A stretch of 64,000 nt of DNA from Vibrio lentus (GCF_030409755.1 NZ_JAUFQE010000001.1:620001-684000); one strand, 5' to 3'; counted from the first letter of the stretch, positions 8,559 to 18,134 are shown. Numbers and translations: made by a program. The notes: a model not told the origin generated them from the letters alone.

Positions 8559-10277
8559 ATGTCATTTATAATTGAACAATTAAGAGACTATCCATTCATA
8601 GCTCTTTTTCTCTCATTAGGTCTTGGTTACCTAATTGGCAAAATAAAAATAGGTAAATTTGAACTTGGCGGTATTGCTGGTTCACTTCTGGTAGCCGTTG
8701 CACTTGGACAAATTGGTGGAATCGCAATTTCTAATGAAGTGAAAAGTATCTTCTTTGCTTTATTTATTTTTATGGTGGGTTACAACGGCGGTCCGCAGTT
8801 TTTCTCATCATTTCGCCTTTCATCGTTAACCCGTTTATTCGCATCCTTTGTGATGACGTTTATCGGATTAATCACGGTCGTTCTTCTCGCTAAATGGGCA
8901 GGGCTAGACAAAGGCTTAGCAGCTGGTTTGGCGGCTGGTGGCTTAACACAATCGGCGATCATTGGTACTGCGGGTAACGCGATTGACCAACTAAACCTGG
9001 CTCCAGATGTAACCTCAACGCTTAAAACAAACGTGGCTGTTGGTTACTCGATCACATACATCTTCGGCTCACTGGGCCCAATTTTGATGATGTCTCTTAT
9101 CCCTATGGTTATGGGCTGGAACATCACCAAAGAAGCGAAAAAGCTCGCTGAGCAGATGGGCTCTGGCAGCAAGCAATTAAACGAAGGTGAGTTTGTTGCT
9201 TTAAACCGAGTATCTTCACGCGCTTACCAAGTAACTGCGAACTCAATGTTTATTGGCAAAAGTGTTGTTGAACTAGAAGAAGCCTTCAATGCTGATCTCA
9301 CCATCGAAGCGATCTATCGCATCAACGAAAATACCGATTCTAATTTAGATATTGCAAGCAACCCTATCTTAGCGGCAGGCGACAAAGTTTATCTAACGGG
9401 GTTAACTCAAGCCTTTCCCAAAGTGACGTCACTTGGTGTTGAACTGGGTGAATTCAGCGAAGAAAACAACGTCGTTCATACACAACAAAAAGTCGTACTC
9501 ACCAATAAGATATTGGCCGGTATTACTCTGCGCAGGCTTCACGACGAAACCAATGCACGTATTCGCCGCGGCGTTTATATCGCTCAACTGTCACGTATGG
9601 GACACGACATCTCAACACTGCCTGAAACAGAGTTGCACTTAGGTGACGAGATTACCCTTGTCGGTCAAAAAGAAGACCTGGCTAAAGTAGTGAAAAAAAT
9701 CGGTTACAACAGCCCGCTCGCGAGTGTAACTGACTTCGTAACCATGTCGTTCGGTATGGTACTGGGTTACCTCATCGGCGAAATCGGCTTCACCATTGGT
9801 GGCTCTCATATCGCTCTGGGTTCAGGTTTAGGTTGTCTGGTTTCCGGTCTGCTTGTGGGTTATCTAAGAATGCGCACTCCACGCTTAGGCAGTATTAACC
9901 ACGGCGCTGCTAATTTCATGCAGACATTTGGCCTAGCGGTATTTGTTGCGGTAGTTGGTATCAATGCAGGTGCTCCTGCGTTAACAGCCATCAAACAAAA
10001 TGGCGTAACGCTGCTGTTACTTGGCGTGTTAGTGACCCTGATTCCTCAGATCCTAACGTTCCTATTCAACTACTACGTGTTGAAAATCAAAAACCCAGTT
10101 GAAGCCCTAGCGGTTGTAGCCGGTAGCCGCAGTGCAAACCCTGCATTCGCATCGCTACTAGAAAAAACACAAAACAGCACACCAGTGCCAAGTTTCACGA
10201 TGACTTATGCGGTTGCCAATATCTTCCTCACCTTATGGGGTCCGATCATTATCAACCTAATTACCAAAATATCGTAA
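8559..10277 (+). CDS. aspT: Aspartate:alanine antiporter, AspT/YidE family
   Basis: This 572-residue protein has two membrane halves (about residues 10-185 and 395-570) around two soluble RCK_C-like domains (about 205-290 and 300-385), the AspT/YbjL/YidE layout. In the membrane halves the GGLTQSAIIGTAGNAI and GSRSANPAFASL stretches correspond to the family signatures. AspT exchanges external aspartate for internal alanine, which is electrogenic. The next gene makes aspartate 4-decarboxylase, which strongly supports the substrate. I chose ATG 8559 because AAGGA precedes it at the right distance and because it gives the normal family start; an upstream TTG at 8514 adds 15 residues. Confidence 0.85.
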   Translation: MSFIIEQLRDYPFIALFLSLGLGYLIGKIKIGKFELGGIAGSLLVAVALGQIGGIAISNEVKSIFFALFIFMVGYNGGPQFFSSFRLSSLTRLFASFVMTFIGLITVVLLAKWAGLDKGLAAGLAAGGLTQSAIIGTAGNAIDQLNLAPDVTSTLKTNVAVGYSITYIFGSLGPILMMSLIPMVMGWNITKEAKKLAEQMGSGSKQLNEGEFVALNRVSSRAYQVTANSMFIGKSVVELEEAFNADLTIEAIYRINENTDSNLDIASNPILAAGDKVYLTGLTQAFPKVTSLGVELGEFSEENNVVHTQQKVVLTNKILAGITLRRLHDETNARIRRGVYIAQLSRMGHDISTLPETELHLGDEITLVGQKEDLAKVVKKIGYNSPLASVTDFVTMSFGMVLGYLIGEIGFTIGGSHIALGSGLGCLVSGLLVGYLRMRTPRLGSINHGAANFMQTFGLAVFVAVVGINAGAPALTAIKQNGVTLLLLGVLVTLIPQILTFLFNYYVLKIKNPVEALAVVAGSRSANPAFASLLEKTQNSTPVPSFTMTYAVANIFLTLWGPIIINLITKIS

Positions 10278-10339
10278 TCAAAACCTGAACGCTGAATCAG
10301 GCAATTGAACATTCAGATTATTAATCAATGACTTAATAC

Positions 10340-10366
10340 AGTCGCTAGCCTATCAGGCTAACGACT
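10340..10366 (+). repeat. Hairpin between aspT and the decarboxylase gene
   Basis: A 12-bp stem with one mismatch (AGTCGCTAGCCT, loop ATC, AGGCTAACGACT) lies 63 bases after aspT and 84 bases before the next start. No T-run follows, so it is more likely to be an mRNA stability or processing hairpin than a terminator. Confidence 0.45.
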
Positions 10367-10449
10367 CAGAGAAGTTACCTAACTTATATATTCAAAATAA
10401 TTGGATATTAACAAATTTAATTTTTAAATTAACGAGAAGAGAAATTACT

Positions 10450-12063
10450 ATGAAACGCACAGATGAAAAACGCCTAGAAACACTAAGCCCATTTGAAATC
10501 AAAAACACACTGATCGACCTTGCGCAAAACACACATGAAAAATCGATGATCAATGCTGGTCGTGGTAATCCAAACTGGGTCGCAACTGCACCACGTGAAG
10601 CCTTCTTCCAATTAGGTATGTTTGCACTTGAAGAGTCAAAATCGAACTTCTCCGGGTATGAAGGCTTTGGTGGTATGGGAGTTCAACAAGATATTAGCCT
10701 GCGCTTTCTTCAGTTTTGTGAAAAACATGAAGATCAAGAAGGTGTTCAGTTCTTGATCGAAGCTTTCCAATTCATCACCGAACAGTACCAAGTAGACGGT
10801 GATGCACTTATTGATGAATGGGTTGAAGGTATTCTAGGTAACAATTACCCAGTACCTGATCGTATGCTCAAGTATTCAGAACTTATTGCTCGTAAATACA
10901 TCGAGCAAGAAATGGCAGGCTCTCAGCCGCTACCTGCTGGCAAATTTGACTTATTTGCAGTTGAAGGTGGTACCGCAGCAATGGTCTACATCTTCAATAC
11001 ATTGAAGAGCAACCGCTTATTAAACAAAGGCGACACGATTGCGATTGGCGCGCCAATTTTCACGCCTTACATCGAGATGCCAGAGCTTGAAGATTACTCA
11101 CTAAACAAAGTGGAAATCATGGCAACAGAAGAATCAGCGTGGCAGATCCCTGATTCTGAATTAGAGAAATTAAACGATCCAAGCGTGAAAGCGTTCTTCT
11201 TGGTAAACCCTAGTAACCCAGCATCAGTAAGATTAAGTGACGAGACGCTCTTCAAGATCGCAGAAATTGCTAACCGTCGTCCTGAACTCATCTTACTGAC
11301 TGACGATGTTTATGGCACCTTTGCAGATAACTTCACTTCATTAGCGATGCTTGCTCCGAAGAACACGATTCTTGTGTACTCGTACTCTAAGTATTTTGGT
11401 GCAACAGGTTGGCGTTTAGGCGTAATTGGCGTTCACGAAGACAGTAACTTCGACCGTATGATTGCAGACCTCCCGGAGCAAACCAGAGACACATTAACAG
11501 CACGATACCAAGGCATTTCCCTTGAACCGAGTAAGATTAAATTTATTGACCGTTTGGTGGCTGACAGCCGTGCTGTTGCACTGAACCATACAGCTGGCCT
11601 TTCAACACCTCAGCAAATCCAAATGACGATGTTCTCGTTGTTGTCATTGATGCAAGGTGGTGAAGAATACAAGCGCTTGGCTAAGCAGATTGTACGTCGT
11701 CGATACAATACTTTGATGCAGAAAAACCTAGCAACGCCAACCATTGCTGAAGGCGATAAAACAGGTGCGTTTTATTATGTAGAGATTGACCTGAAAGAAA
11801 TCGCTCAAACAATTCACAGCGAGGGTTTCTTCTCTTGGTTAGAAGAAACCTACGAACCGCTAGACTTCTTGGTTCGTCTTGCAGAAGAGCATGGTGTGAT
11901 TGTAATGCCAGGGGCGGGCTTTGATGCACCAACTTGGTCGCTACGAGTATCTCTTGCAAACCTCGAAGAAGCGCAATATTCAAACATCACAGATGCGATG
12001 AATACGGTAATGCAAAGCTACGTTGCACGTTACGAAGCTCTGTGTTCTCAAGCAGCTAAGTAA
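10450..12063 (+). CDS. asdA: Aspartate 4-decarboxylase (bifunctional aspartate aminotransferase / beta-decarboxylase)
   Basis: The 537-residue protein is a fold-type I PLP enzyme. INAGRGNPNW (residues 34-43), the long insertion between about 90 and 160, Asn256 in NPSNP, Asp286 in TDDVYG and the PLP lysine Lys314 in SYSKYFGATGWRLG fit the AsdA family (usually 530-545 residues). It converts L-aspartate to L-alanine and CO2, consuming a proton. With AspT next door this gives a proton-motive cycle: aspartate in, alanine out. A purine-rich ribosome site (GAGAAGAG) precedes the ATG, and a terminator follows. Confidence 0.9.
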   Translation: MKRTDEKRLETLSPFEIKNTLIDLAQNTHEKSMINAGRGNPNWVATAPREAFFQLGMFALEESKSNFSGYEGFGGMGVQQDISLRFLQFCEKHEDQEGVQFLIEAFQFITEQYQVDGDALIDEWVEGILGNNYPVPDRMLKYSELIARKYIEQEMAGSQPLPAGKFDLFAVEGGTAAMVYIFNTLKSNRLLNKGDTIAIGAPIFTPYIEMPELEDYSLNKVEIMATEESAWQIPDSELEKLNDPSVKAFFLVNPSNPASVRLSDETLFKIAEIANRRPELILLTDDVYGTFADNFTSLAMLAPKNTILVYSYSKYFGATGWRLGVIGVHEDSNFDRMIADLPEQTRDTLTARYQGISLEPSKIKFIDRLVADSRAVALNHTAGLSTPQQIQMTMFSLLSLMQGGEEYKRLAKQIVRRRYNTLMQKNLATPTIAEGDKTGAFYYVEIDLKEIAQTIHSEGFFSWLEETYEPLDFLVRLAEEHGVIVMPGAGFDAPTWSLRVSLANLEEAQYSNITDAMNTVMQSYVARYEALCSQAAK

Positions 12064-12106
12064 TAAAAGAACAGTCGCTGAAAAGCAACTAACACAAAAA
12101 TTAATA

Positions 12107-12143
12107 AAGGCCTCATGTTCAAATATTACGAACATGAGGCCTT
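12107..12143. terminator. Hairpin terminator between asdA and the outer-membrane protein gene
   Basis: A perfect 14-bp stem (AAGGCCTCATGTTC at 12107-12120, GAACATGAGGCCTT at 12130-12143) sits between convergent genes. T content after it is modest on either strand, but stem strength and position argue for a shared terminator. Confidence 0.75.
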
Positions 12144-12151
12144 AAATTTAG

Positions 12152-12841
12152 CTAGTTAAATTCGTAGGTATAAGAAGCGCCAACACTATTATTTTCACCG
12201 AAATCGTCCTCAGCAAAAATAGTGAAGAAGTTGAATGATTGAGCATCACTCAATTTGTAGCTTGCGCCGACGCCAGCCCAATAGCCGGAGTAATCGTCAG
12301 AACCCATTGAACCACCACCGAAGCCCATGATAGACCACTCATCAGTGATAGTTTTCAAGCCAAAGGCACCAATATAACCACCATGTGTTGAACTCGGCAT
12401 CAACACATAATCAGAACCTACATTCTCATCATCGAATACCGCCACTTCACCATCGTTATAGCTGTAGCCAGCCATAGGGAAGATTTGCCAACCGAACGGC
12501 TCAATGTCGAAATAACTCAGTGGTATAAACGTACCAATACTGTAGTTATTCTTATAAGCATCGTTGTCATATTCAGAACGACTAAAGTTGAAATTGACGA
12601 TACCCAACGGTAATAACCATGAACCACCCACTCGCCACTCTTCGCCGTCCGCGTTGACACGAGCATTGATCATTCGAGCTTCATCAAGCCCGATAGAGCC
12701 TGAGAACTTAAGCTCTTCGTTATAAGCAACGCCGGCTTTGGTCACGATTTTAGTCGGGTCATCTGGGTGCTTCTCTTCAGCAAAAGCACCCGTTGAACCT
12801 AATGTTACCGCAGCAACAATGAATAGATTATGTTTTGTCAT
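12152..12841 (-). CDS. Outer-membrane beta-barrel protein of unknown function
   Basis: The 229-residue protein has a signal peptide (cleavage after GAFA near residue 21) and then alternating amphipathic strands with aromatic girdle residues, ending in YTYEFN, all typical of a small porin-like barrel. I do not recognise a family. Its ATG overlaps the stop of the upstream fadL-like gene by one base (TAATG), so the two are co-translated and the proteins may work together, for example in hydrophobic solute uptake or as an assembly partner. Confidence 0.7.
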   Translation of the reverse strand: MTKHNLFIVAAVTLGSTGAFAEEKHPDDPTKIVTKAGVAYNEELKFSGSIGLDEARMINARVNADGEEWRVGGSWLLPLGIVNFNFSRSEYDNDAYKNNYSIGTFIPLSYFDIEPFGWQIFPMAGYSYNDGEVAVFDDENVGSDYVLMPSSTHGGYIGAFGLKTITDEWSIMGFGGGSMGSDDYSGYWAGVGASYKLSDAQSFNFFTIFAEDDFGENNSVGASYTYEFN

Positions 12842-14025
12842 TAGAAAGTCGCGCTAACGCCAACGAAGTGGATACGGCCATCGAACGAACCATCTACCAT
12901 AAATCTGTCCATATCAACCGACCCTAAGTCCGCGTATTCGTAGAACACGTCGATTAAAATATCATCCCAGTAAGTAGACGCGCCTACCGAGTAGCGATAT
13001 TGCTCGCCTACTGGAAGGTCAACATACTGCATTGTTGGGTCGTCTTGCGGAGAGGTTTCGTAAGAGAAGCCGGCTTTTAGACGCCAGTCTGAGTTAAGCT
13101 GATAATCAGCACCAACCGCAAACTTCCACACATCATCCCAGTCGCGCTCTAAAGTCTGACTAATCGGCAGATTACCGTTTTGGTTTGTACCTAGATCTAA
13201 AACCGTACTATCCCATTGGCTCCAACGGTGAAACTGGATGCTTGCCAATAAATCTAATTGAGAATTCAATGCGTAGCTTGCACTGACATCAACGAGTTCG
13301 GGTACATCAATACCAGTATTCAATGAACGTTTACCGCCAGTAAAGACATTCACATCATTGTTGAATTCGTGCTCTAGTTTCGAGCGGTAACTCGCACCCA
13401 GCTTTAACTTCTCTGTTGGTGTATACATTACACCAAGGTTATAACCATAAGCCCAGTCAGTGTCTTGCTTGGCTATAAAAAGAGAAGATGACTGTTGTAA
13501 TGCAGCCCAACTCAATTGAATACCTGCGCCAACAGACCATTGGTCATTCAGCTTATAACTGAGTGATGGGTTCACTTGCATTGCAGTTAGAGTAATATCT
13601 TCTAGAAGTACAGCACCTGCCCAATCGCTACCGTAATCAAGGCTTGAGCCACCGACAGCGCCAAGCGCAATGCCAAGGTGCAGTTTGTCTGTTACTTGAT
13701 GTGCATGAAACGCACCAAATGAAGGAAGCACTGAGTGCCCTTTACCATCACCGCTAGAATCTTGGTTGTCTTGATATTGCATCTCAAGATCAAACGCCAT
13801 GGTATTGATGGTCGTTTTGCTTTCGCCCATATGAGACATCGTGGCAGGGTTCGTCCACATTGCAGCAGCAGAGCGAGTATAAACACCGTCCCCGGCGCCG
13901 GTAGTACCAGCATTGGCGACGACAGCTTCTTGTAAAAATAGACCACTTGCGAAAGCATTTAAACTTGTAAAAATTGCGGTGGCAGCTAGCGAGTAAGTAA
14001 AAGTTTTGTTCATCAGATTGCTCAT
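12841..14025 (-). CDS. FadL-family outer-membrane channel (OmpP1/FadL/TodX)
   Basis: The 394-residue protein begins with a signal peptide ending NAFA and then the FadL hatch: SGLFLQE, NAGTTGAGDGVYTRSAAAMWTNPATMS. The GLFLQEA start of the mature protein and the Asn-Pro-Ala motif are typical. Later repeats such as LGASYRSKLEHEF and the C-terminal VGVSATF fit a 14-strand barrel. Members import long-chain fatty acids or aromatic hydrocarbons across the outer membrane. AAGG just upstream supports ATG 14025 over ATG 14013. It precedes a one-base-overlapping outer-membrane protein gene. The crotonase gene upstream on the same strand may process imported acyl groups after CoA activation. Confidence 0.88.
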   Translation of the reverse strand: MSNLMNKTFTYSLAATAIFTSLNAFASGLFLQEAVVANAGTTGAGDGVYTRSAAAMWTNPATMSHMGESKTTINTMAFDLEMQYQDNQDSSGDGKGHSVLPSFGAFHAHQVTDKLHLGIALGAVGGSSLDYGSDWAGAVLLEDITLTAMQVNPSLSYKLNDQWSVGAGIQLSWAALQQSSSLFIAKQDTDWAYGYNLGVMYTPTEKLKLGASYRSKLEHEFNNDVNVFTGGKRSLNTGIDVPELVDVSASYALNSQLDLLASIQFHRWSQWDSTVLDLGTNQNGNLPISQTLERDWDDVWKFAVGADYQLNSDWRLKAGFSYETSPQDDPTMQYVDLPVGEQYRYSVGASTYWDDILIDVFYEYADLGSVDMDRFMVDGSFDGRIHFVGVSATF

Positions 14026-14106
14026 TTAGCCTTAGACATTAAATTGCTCTAAGGTTACCGCAAAGCCCCATAAGCAAATGGAATATCCGTTATTCCTGTA
14101 CAAACG

Positions 14107-14919
14107 CTATTTGAACTTTCTCGCGACGTATGGACGTGGTTTGTCGCGGTTGATTTCACGTTGAGCAGCGATTGCTCTATTCTTGCCTAACCCTACTTTT
14201 ATCTGATACCAGGTCTCGTAAAACACGGCCATGCCAGGGCTTGACCACCAAGTCTTGTTGTAGAGTTTCTTATTAGCAGCGACAACATCTGGCGACCGAT
14301 TCGCACATTCAAGTGCCAACGCATAAGCTTCAGCGTAAGGGTCTTCGGCAATCTTGGTTACCAACCCATATTCTTTCGCGGTTTCACTATCGATCACCTT
14401 GGCCGTCATCGCCATTTCTAACGTGTGATCCTTGCGCATCAACTCACGAAATGCGATGGCCCCTCCCATGTCTGGAATCAACCCCCACTTCGCTTCTAAG
14501 ATAGAGAAATTTGCGTCTGGGCTAGCCATTCTAAAATCACCACCGCTGACGAGTTGAAGCCCACCTCCCCAACAACGTCCGTGAATCGCAAAAATAACGG
14601 GACACGGAATATCTCGCCAACCAAGAGAGAAATGTTGAGCAGCGTTTGGCAATGTCGGTAACCATTTAAACAAAAGCTTCATCGCGCCAGATTTACTGGT
14701 CAACAGAGACTTAATATCGAGCCCTGAACAAAAATCAGCCCCATTACCTTTCACTATCACCGCGCGAATTTCAGTGTTCTTTTTTAGGTTCCTAATCATG
14801 TCATTGACGCCCTGAAACATCGCCATATCAATGGCGTTCAGTTTGTCAGGGCGATTTAATGCCACGGTCGCGATTTGGTTATCATCAATGGAGCAAGTAA
14901 TGCGAGAGAGATCGGTCAT
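14107..14919 (-). CDS. Enoyl-CoA hydratase/isomerase (crotonase) family protein
   Basis: The 270-residue protein has the crotonase fold: LNRPDKLNAID at the N terminus, GADFCSGLDIKSL (CoA-binding, oxyanion hole), HGRCWGGGLQLVSGGDFRMA (second oxyanion glycines) and SILEAKWGLIPDMGG. In the first catalytic position of hydratases (Glu144 in rat ECH) the protein has Gln or Leu rather than Glu, while a Glu is present in the ILEAKWGLIP block, so hydration by the usual two-glutamate mechanism is doubtful. An isomerase or other acyl-CoA reaction is possible. Exact substrate unknown. It is followed on the same strand, 81 bases on, by the fadL-like gene. Confidence 0.82.
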   Translation of the reverse strand: MTDLSRITCSIDDNQIATVALNRPDKLNAIDMAMFQGVNDMIRNLKKNTEIRAVIVKGNGADFCSGLDIKSLLTSKSGAMKLLFKWLPTLPNAAQHFSLGWRDIPCPVIFAIHGRCWGGGLQLVSGGDFRMASPDANFSILEAKWGLIPDMGGAIAFRELMRKDHTLEMAMTAKVIDSETAKEYGLVTKIAEDPYAEAYALALECANRSPDVVAANKKLYNKTWWSSPGMAVFYETWYQIKVGLGKNRAIAAQREINRDKPRPYVARKFK

Positions 14920-15066
14920 GTGGGCTACTCAATTAAGTGGTCAGACCTTTAGGTTATACATTTTATTAACATATGCCAAACTTGCACATTAAGAAGCGAG
15001 AGCTGTGTTGTTCATTTGATCGTCTACACGATCTCGGCACTTCACTTTCTTCCAACAGCCGAAAGC

Positions 15067-15098
15067 AAAAAAGCAGTGATAGATCGTTCTACCACTGC
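15067..15098 (-). terminator. Terminator downstream of fhuB (minus strand)
   Basis: On the minus strand an 11-bp stem with one mismatch (TCTACCACTGC at 15088-15098, TCGT loop, GCAGTGATAGA at 15073-15083) is followed by a run of six T. It lies 45 bases after the fhuB stop. Confidence 0.8.
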
Positions 15099-15142
15099 CT
15101 TAATATTCTGCTTAACATTTCATTAAATAGGTAACACTGTCT

Positions 15143-17137
15143 CTACAACCTTCGAGACTTTAACAGCAAGAATATGAAGTAACTGCCACCAATAATTGAA
15201 ACTAAGGTGCCCGCCGCAAGCTGCGCTGGGAACACCACCACTTGCCCTAGCCAATCTGCAAATAGCATCAATGCTGCACCAATCAAAAACGACAAAATGA
15301 TCTGCTCTCGAACCAAACGAGCTCCCACCATTGCAGCGATATGCGGAGCTAACAAGCCGACAAACGCGACAGGCCCCATGGTGGTTGTCACGACCGAACA
15401 TAAGACCGCAACAATACACAACAGTGCCACGTAGGCGATATTGATATTCAGCCCTCTGGCACTCGCGAACTGTCGGCCAGTCGCAATTAAGGTCACCCAA
15501 CGGCTCAGTAACATTGCAACACCAATACAAGCCGTTATCACGACAGCCATTATAGTGGCTGACTCGGGCTCCACACGGTAAGTAGAGCCGGCTAACCAAG
15601 CCAATAATGTGTATTTCCCCTCACCCACTCGTGTTAAAGAGAATTGCACCAAAGCTTCCAAAACGGCGGTTAATGAAATACCTGTGAGAATCAAGATCGA
15701 AGGTGCAAACTGATGCTTCTTGCCAAGGAATAGCAATAAACACAGTGCAATCGCACTGCCTAAAAAAGCAATCCAAGGGCTCAATGAGTGAATCGAATAT
15801 CCCATAAACAAGCTGCTGAAAATCAAAGCTAGAACCGCACCTGCCGACACACCAAGAATGTCTGGGCTTGCGAGCGGGTTGTAGACCAATCTTTGTAAAA
15901 TCACACCAGCCACCGCCAAACCGCCACCAGCAAATATCGCCGTTAACATTCTCGGCCAACGAATAGACCATTCAAATGCGTCTGGGATAACAAAGTAGCC
16001 CATATCAGAAGAAGGCTGTGACAATGTACTCAACGCCAACAACCCGAAGATCATCGAGCCCAACAAGAAGTAAGCCAAAGATGAAATAGACTTCGGACCT
16101 TTAGGCATTGAGAAAAACAACTGATCTTGAGCAGACATTTGCTTGCGAGCAATAATGATCAACGCTGGAGCGCCAATCACCGCGGTTGCCGTCCCTGTTG
16201 GAATCATATCCAAAGACCATTGCGCCAAGAAGATCGCCAAGCTGTCAGTGACACAAAGCAATAGCGCACCTAATACACAGCTTGCGATGAGTTCAGATTT
16301 GGCCTTTAGAAAACCTAGATGCCTAGCGATGTTCGGAGCTATCAAGCCGATAAAGCTGATCACGCCCACCGAGGTAATAGATACTGAAGCCAACCAAACG
16401 CCAACCGCCATCAATACAAAGAATGTTGCGCCAATATTGAGCCCGCGCGCTGCTGCCCCTTCAGTCCCGATCGAAAGCAAAGTCAGGACTCTTGGCGCCA
16501 ATAAGAAGATGGCGAAGATCGGCAGTAGCTTAGGCATTAACCACAGCACTTGTTCCCAGCCATTTTGTCCTAGGTCACCCGCTCCCCACACAAACAGATT
16601 TTGTGCGTACTGATCGTTGAGCAGAATAATCGCCGTCGCAAATGCCCCTAGCAACAAGTTGACCGCCATACCCGCCAATACAATTGGCAAGCCGCTCATG
16701 TTTTTGATTCCAACAATCGAAACAATCAGCCCCATCGCAAGCAGCGCACCGACCAAAGCAAACCAAACTGAATACTGAGCGACCAACATCGGCGCAACCA
16801 CATTCAGAATAACCAGGCCAAGCCATGCACCTGATGATGTACCGAGTGTCAGTGGAGACATCATGCGATTCTGCGTCAGTTGTTGAAACAAGCTACCGAT
16901 GGTGCCAAGTGTTCCGCCAACCAAAATCGCCATCACCAAGCGAGGTAAGTTGACATAGGCTAACGCCATCAGCTCGAATGATTCATCGACCATTGAGTTG
17001 AATGTAGCGATATCACTGATCTGTGAGACTTGCTGAAGCAACTCACCAATAGGGCCAAATTCAGACTGCCCTAACCATAAATGAACAAGGGCAGCACAAA
17101 ACAACGCAACCCCCATCATAAAACTACTGGATTTCAT
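15143..17137 (-). CDS. fhuB: Fe3+-hydroxamate ABC transporter permease FhuB (fused double permease)
   Basis: At 664 residues this is the duplicated FecCD/BtuC-type permease seen in FhuB (660 in E. coli). Each half (about 1-330 and 345-664) has the order GxLGxxGxLxQxxxxNPLASPxxLG-like (GTLGTIGSLFQQLTQNRMMSPLTLGTSSGA and GGGLAVAGVILQRLVYNPLASPDILGVSAGA) and the late GPVAFVGLLAPHIA / GVISFIGLIAPNIARH block that contacts the ATPase. It moves ferric hydroxamates from FhuD through the inner membrane. Its start is two bases after the fhuD stop, so the genes are coupled. Confidence 0.93.
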   Translation of the reverse strand: MKSSSFMMGVALFCAALVHLWLGQSEFGPIGELLQQVSQISDIATFNSMVDESFELMALAYVNLPRLVMAILVGGTLGTIGSLFQQLTQNRMMSPLTLGTSSGAWLGLVILNVVAPMLVAQYSVWFALVGALLAMGLIVSIVGIKNMSGLPIVLAGMAVNLLLGAFATAIILLNDQYAQNLFVWGAGDLGQNGWEQVLWLMPKLLPIFAIFLLAPRVLTLLSIGTEGAAARGLNIGATFFVLMAVGVWLASVSITSVGVISFIGLIAPNIARHLGFLKAKSELIASCVLGALLLCVTDSLAIFLAQWSLDMIPTGTATAVIGAPALIIIARKQMSAQDQLFFSMPKGPKSISSLAYFLLGSMIFGLLALSTLSQPSSDMGYFVIPDAFEWSIRWPRMLTAIFAGGGLAVAGVILQRLVYNPLASPDILGVSAGAVLALIFSSLFMGYSIHSLSPWIAFLGSAIALCLLLFLGKKHQFAPSILILTGISLTAVLEALVQFSLTRVGEGKYTLLAWLAGSTYRVEPESATIMAVVITACIGVAMLLSRWVTLIATGRQFASARGLNINIAYVALLCIVAVLCSVVTTTMGPVAFVGLLAPHIAAMVGARLVREQIILSFLIGAALMLFADWLGQVVVFPAQLAAGTLVSIIGGSYFIFLLLKSRRL

Positions 17138-17139
17138 TA

Positions 17140-18090
17140 CTACTCCGCTAGCGTCAGCAGCGATTGCGCCATGGCTTCAGCGTTATACAAAATCGACATG
17201 GCACCGCCGTAACTCCAACTTGCCGCTACTGGGCTAAATTGACCATTACGAACAAAAGGCATGCTCTTCCAAACCGGAGAACGGTCTAACTTGTCTTGAT
17301 ACGGGAAAGGTTCAAAGTAAAGCGCAATGCCACCCTTGACGTTCTTAAGCTCGGTAATACGCTTTTGACTGATGCCCCACTGACTCGCAGGAAGATCCAT
17401 CGCGTTTTCAAAACCAAGCTTTTCAAGTGCATATTGCGGAATCGAGTTATCACCGTAGATAAACACCGATGTAGTACTCGCAAAACGGAAAGAGGTGACT
17501 TTCGGCTTGTCGCCCGGATACGCTTTATCTAGTTCAGCTTTTAGAACCGCGATACGTTCATCCATCGCAGCCAGTTTATTGTTCGCTTGCTCTTCTTTGC
17601 CAAGCAATTGACCTATCTTCTTGAAGTTCTCGATAGCAGCCGCAGCATTACTGTGTTGTTCACTGTACGTTTGGTAGTAAAGCACGGGCGCAATTTCAGA
17701 CAGACGCTCCTGAAGATCTTTCTGAGGCGAAGCAATAAGAATCACATCGGGGTTTAGCTTCTTCAAAGCAGAAAAATTAGGCTCAGTTCGAGTGCCAATG
17801 TCCGCCACGCCTTCTGGAATCGCAGGCTGAACAACCCAATCGGTATAACCTGCAATATCAGGTACCGCCACTGGCGTAACGCCGAGTTCGATAACTTGCT
17901 CTGCGATATCCCAGTTCAGAGCCGCGACTCTAACCGGTTGAGCTTCAAGAGTTTTAACACCCTCGCTATCTTCAACTTGAAAATTAGCCATCGCATTAAA
18001 CGATAACCCACTCACTAGGATGGATAACGCGAGTTTTGTATTCAAGTTCTTTGCTTTAGAAAAATGGGAAGCTATTGGTTTTAAGCTCAT
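17140..18090 (-). CDS. fhuD: Fe3+-hydroxamate periplasmic binding protein FhuD
   Basis: The 316-residue protein has a long signal peptide ending at about NAMA (residue 35) and a single FecB/FhuD class III binding domain: RVAALNWDIAEQVIELGVTPVAVPDI, the long alpha-helix spine near the middle and FGFEN/AMDLPASQWGIS before the C-terminal lobe. FVRNGQFSPVAASWSYGG is the usual end block of FhuD. It captures siderophore delivered by the TonB receptor and docks on FhuB. It sits directly after the receptor gene, with a hairpin in the 90-base gap. Confidence 0.9.
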   Translation of the reverse strand: MSLKPIASHFSKAKNLNTKLALSILVSGLSFNAMANFQVEDSEGVKTLEAQPVRVAALNWDIAEQVIELGVTPVAVPDIAGYTDWVVQPAIPEGVADIGTRTEPNFSALKKLNPDVILIASPQKDLQERLSEIAPVLYYQTYSEQHSNAAAAIENFKKIGQLLGKEEQANNKLAAMDERIAVLKAELDKAYPGDKPKVTSFRFASTTSVFIYGDNSIPQYALEKLGFENAMDLPASQWGISQKRITELKNVKGGIALYFEPFPYQDKLDRSPVWKSMPFVRNGQFSPVAASWSYGGAMSILYNAEAMAQSLLTLAE

Positions 18091-18134
18091 ATCTTTGCCT
18101 ACTCAATCTAAATTCTATATTTCTTCAAACGACA

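Noticed and set aside
15123..16826. Other open frames inside fhuB on both strands
   Set aside because: They are shadow frames in a GC-richer membrane gene without ribosome sites or family matches.
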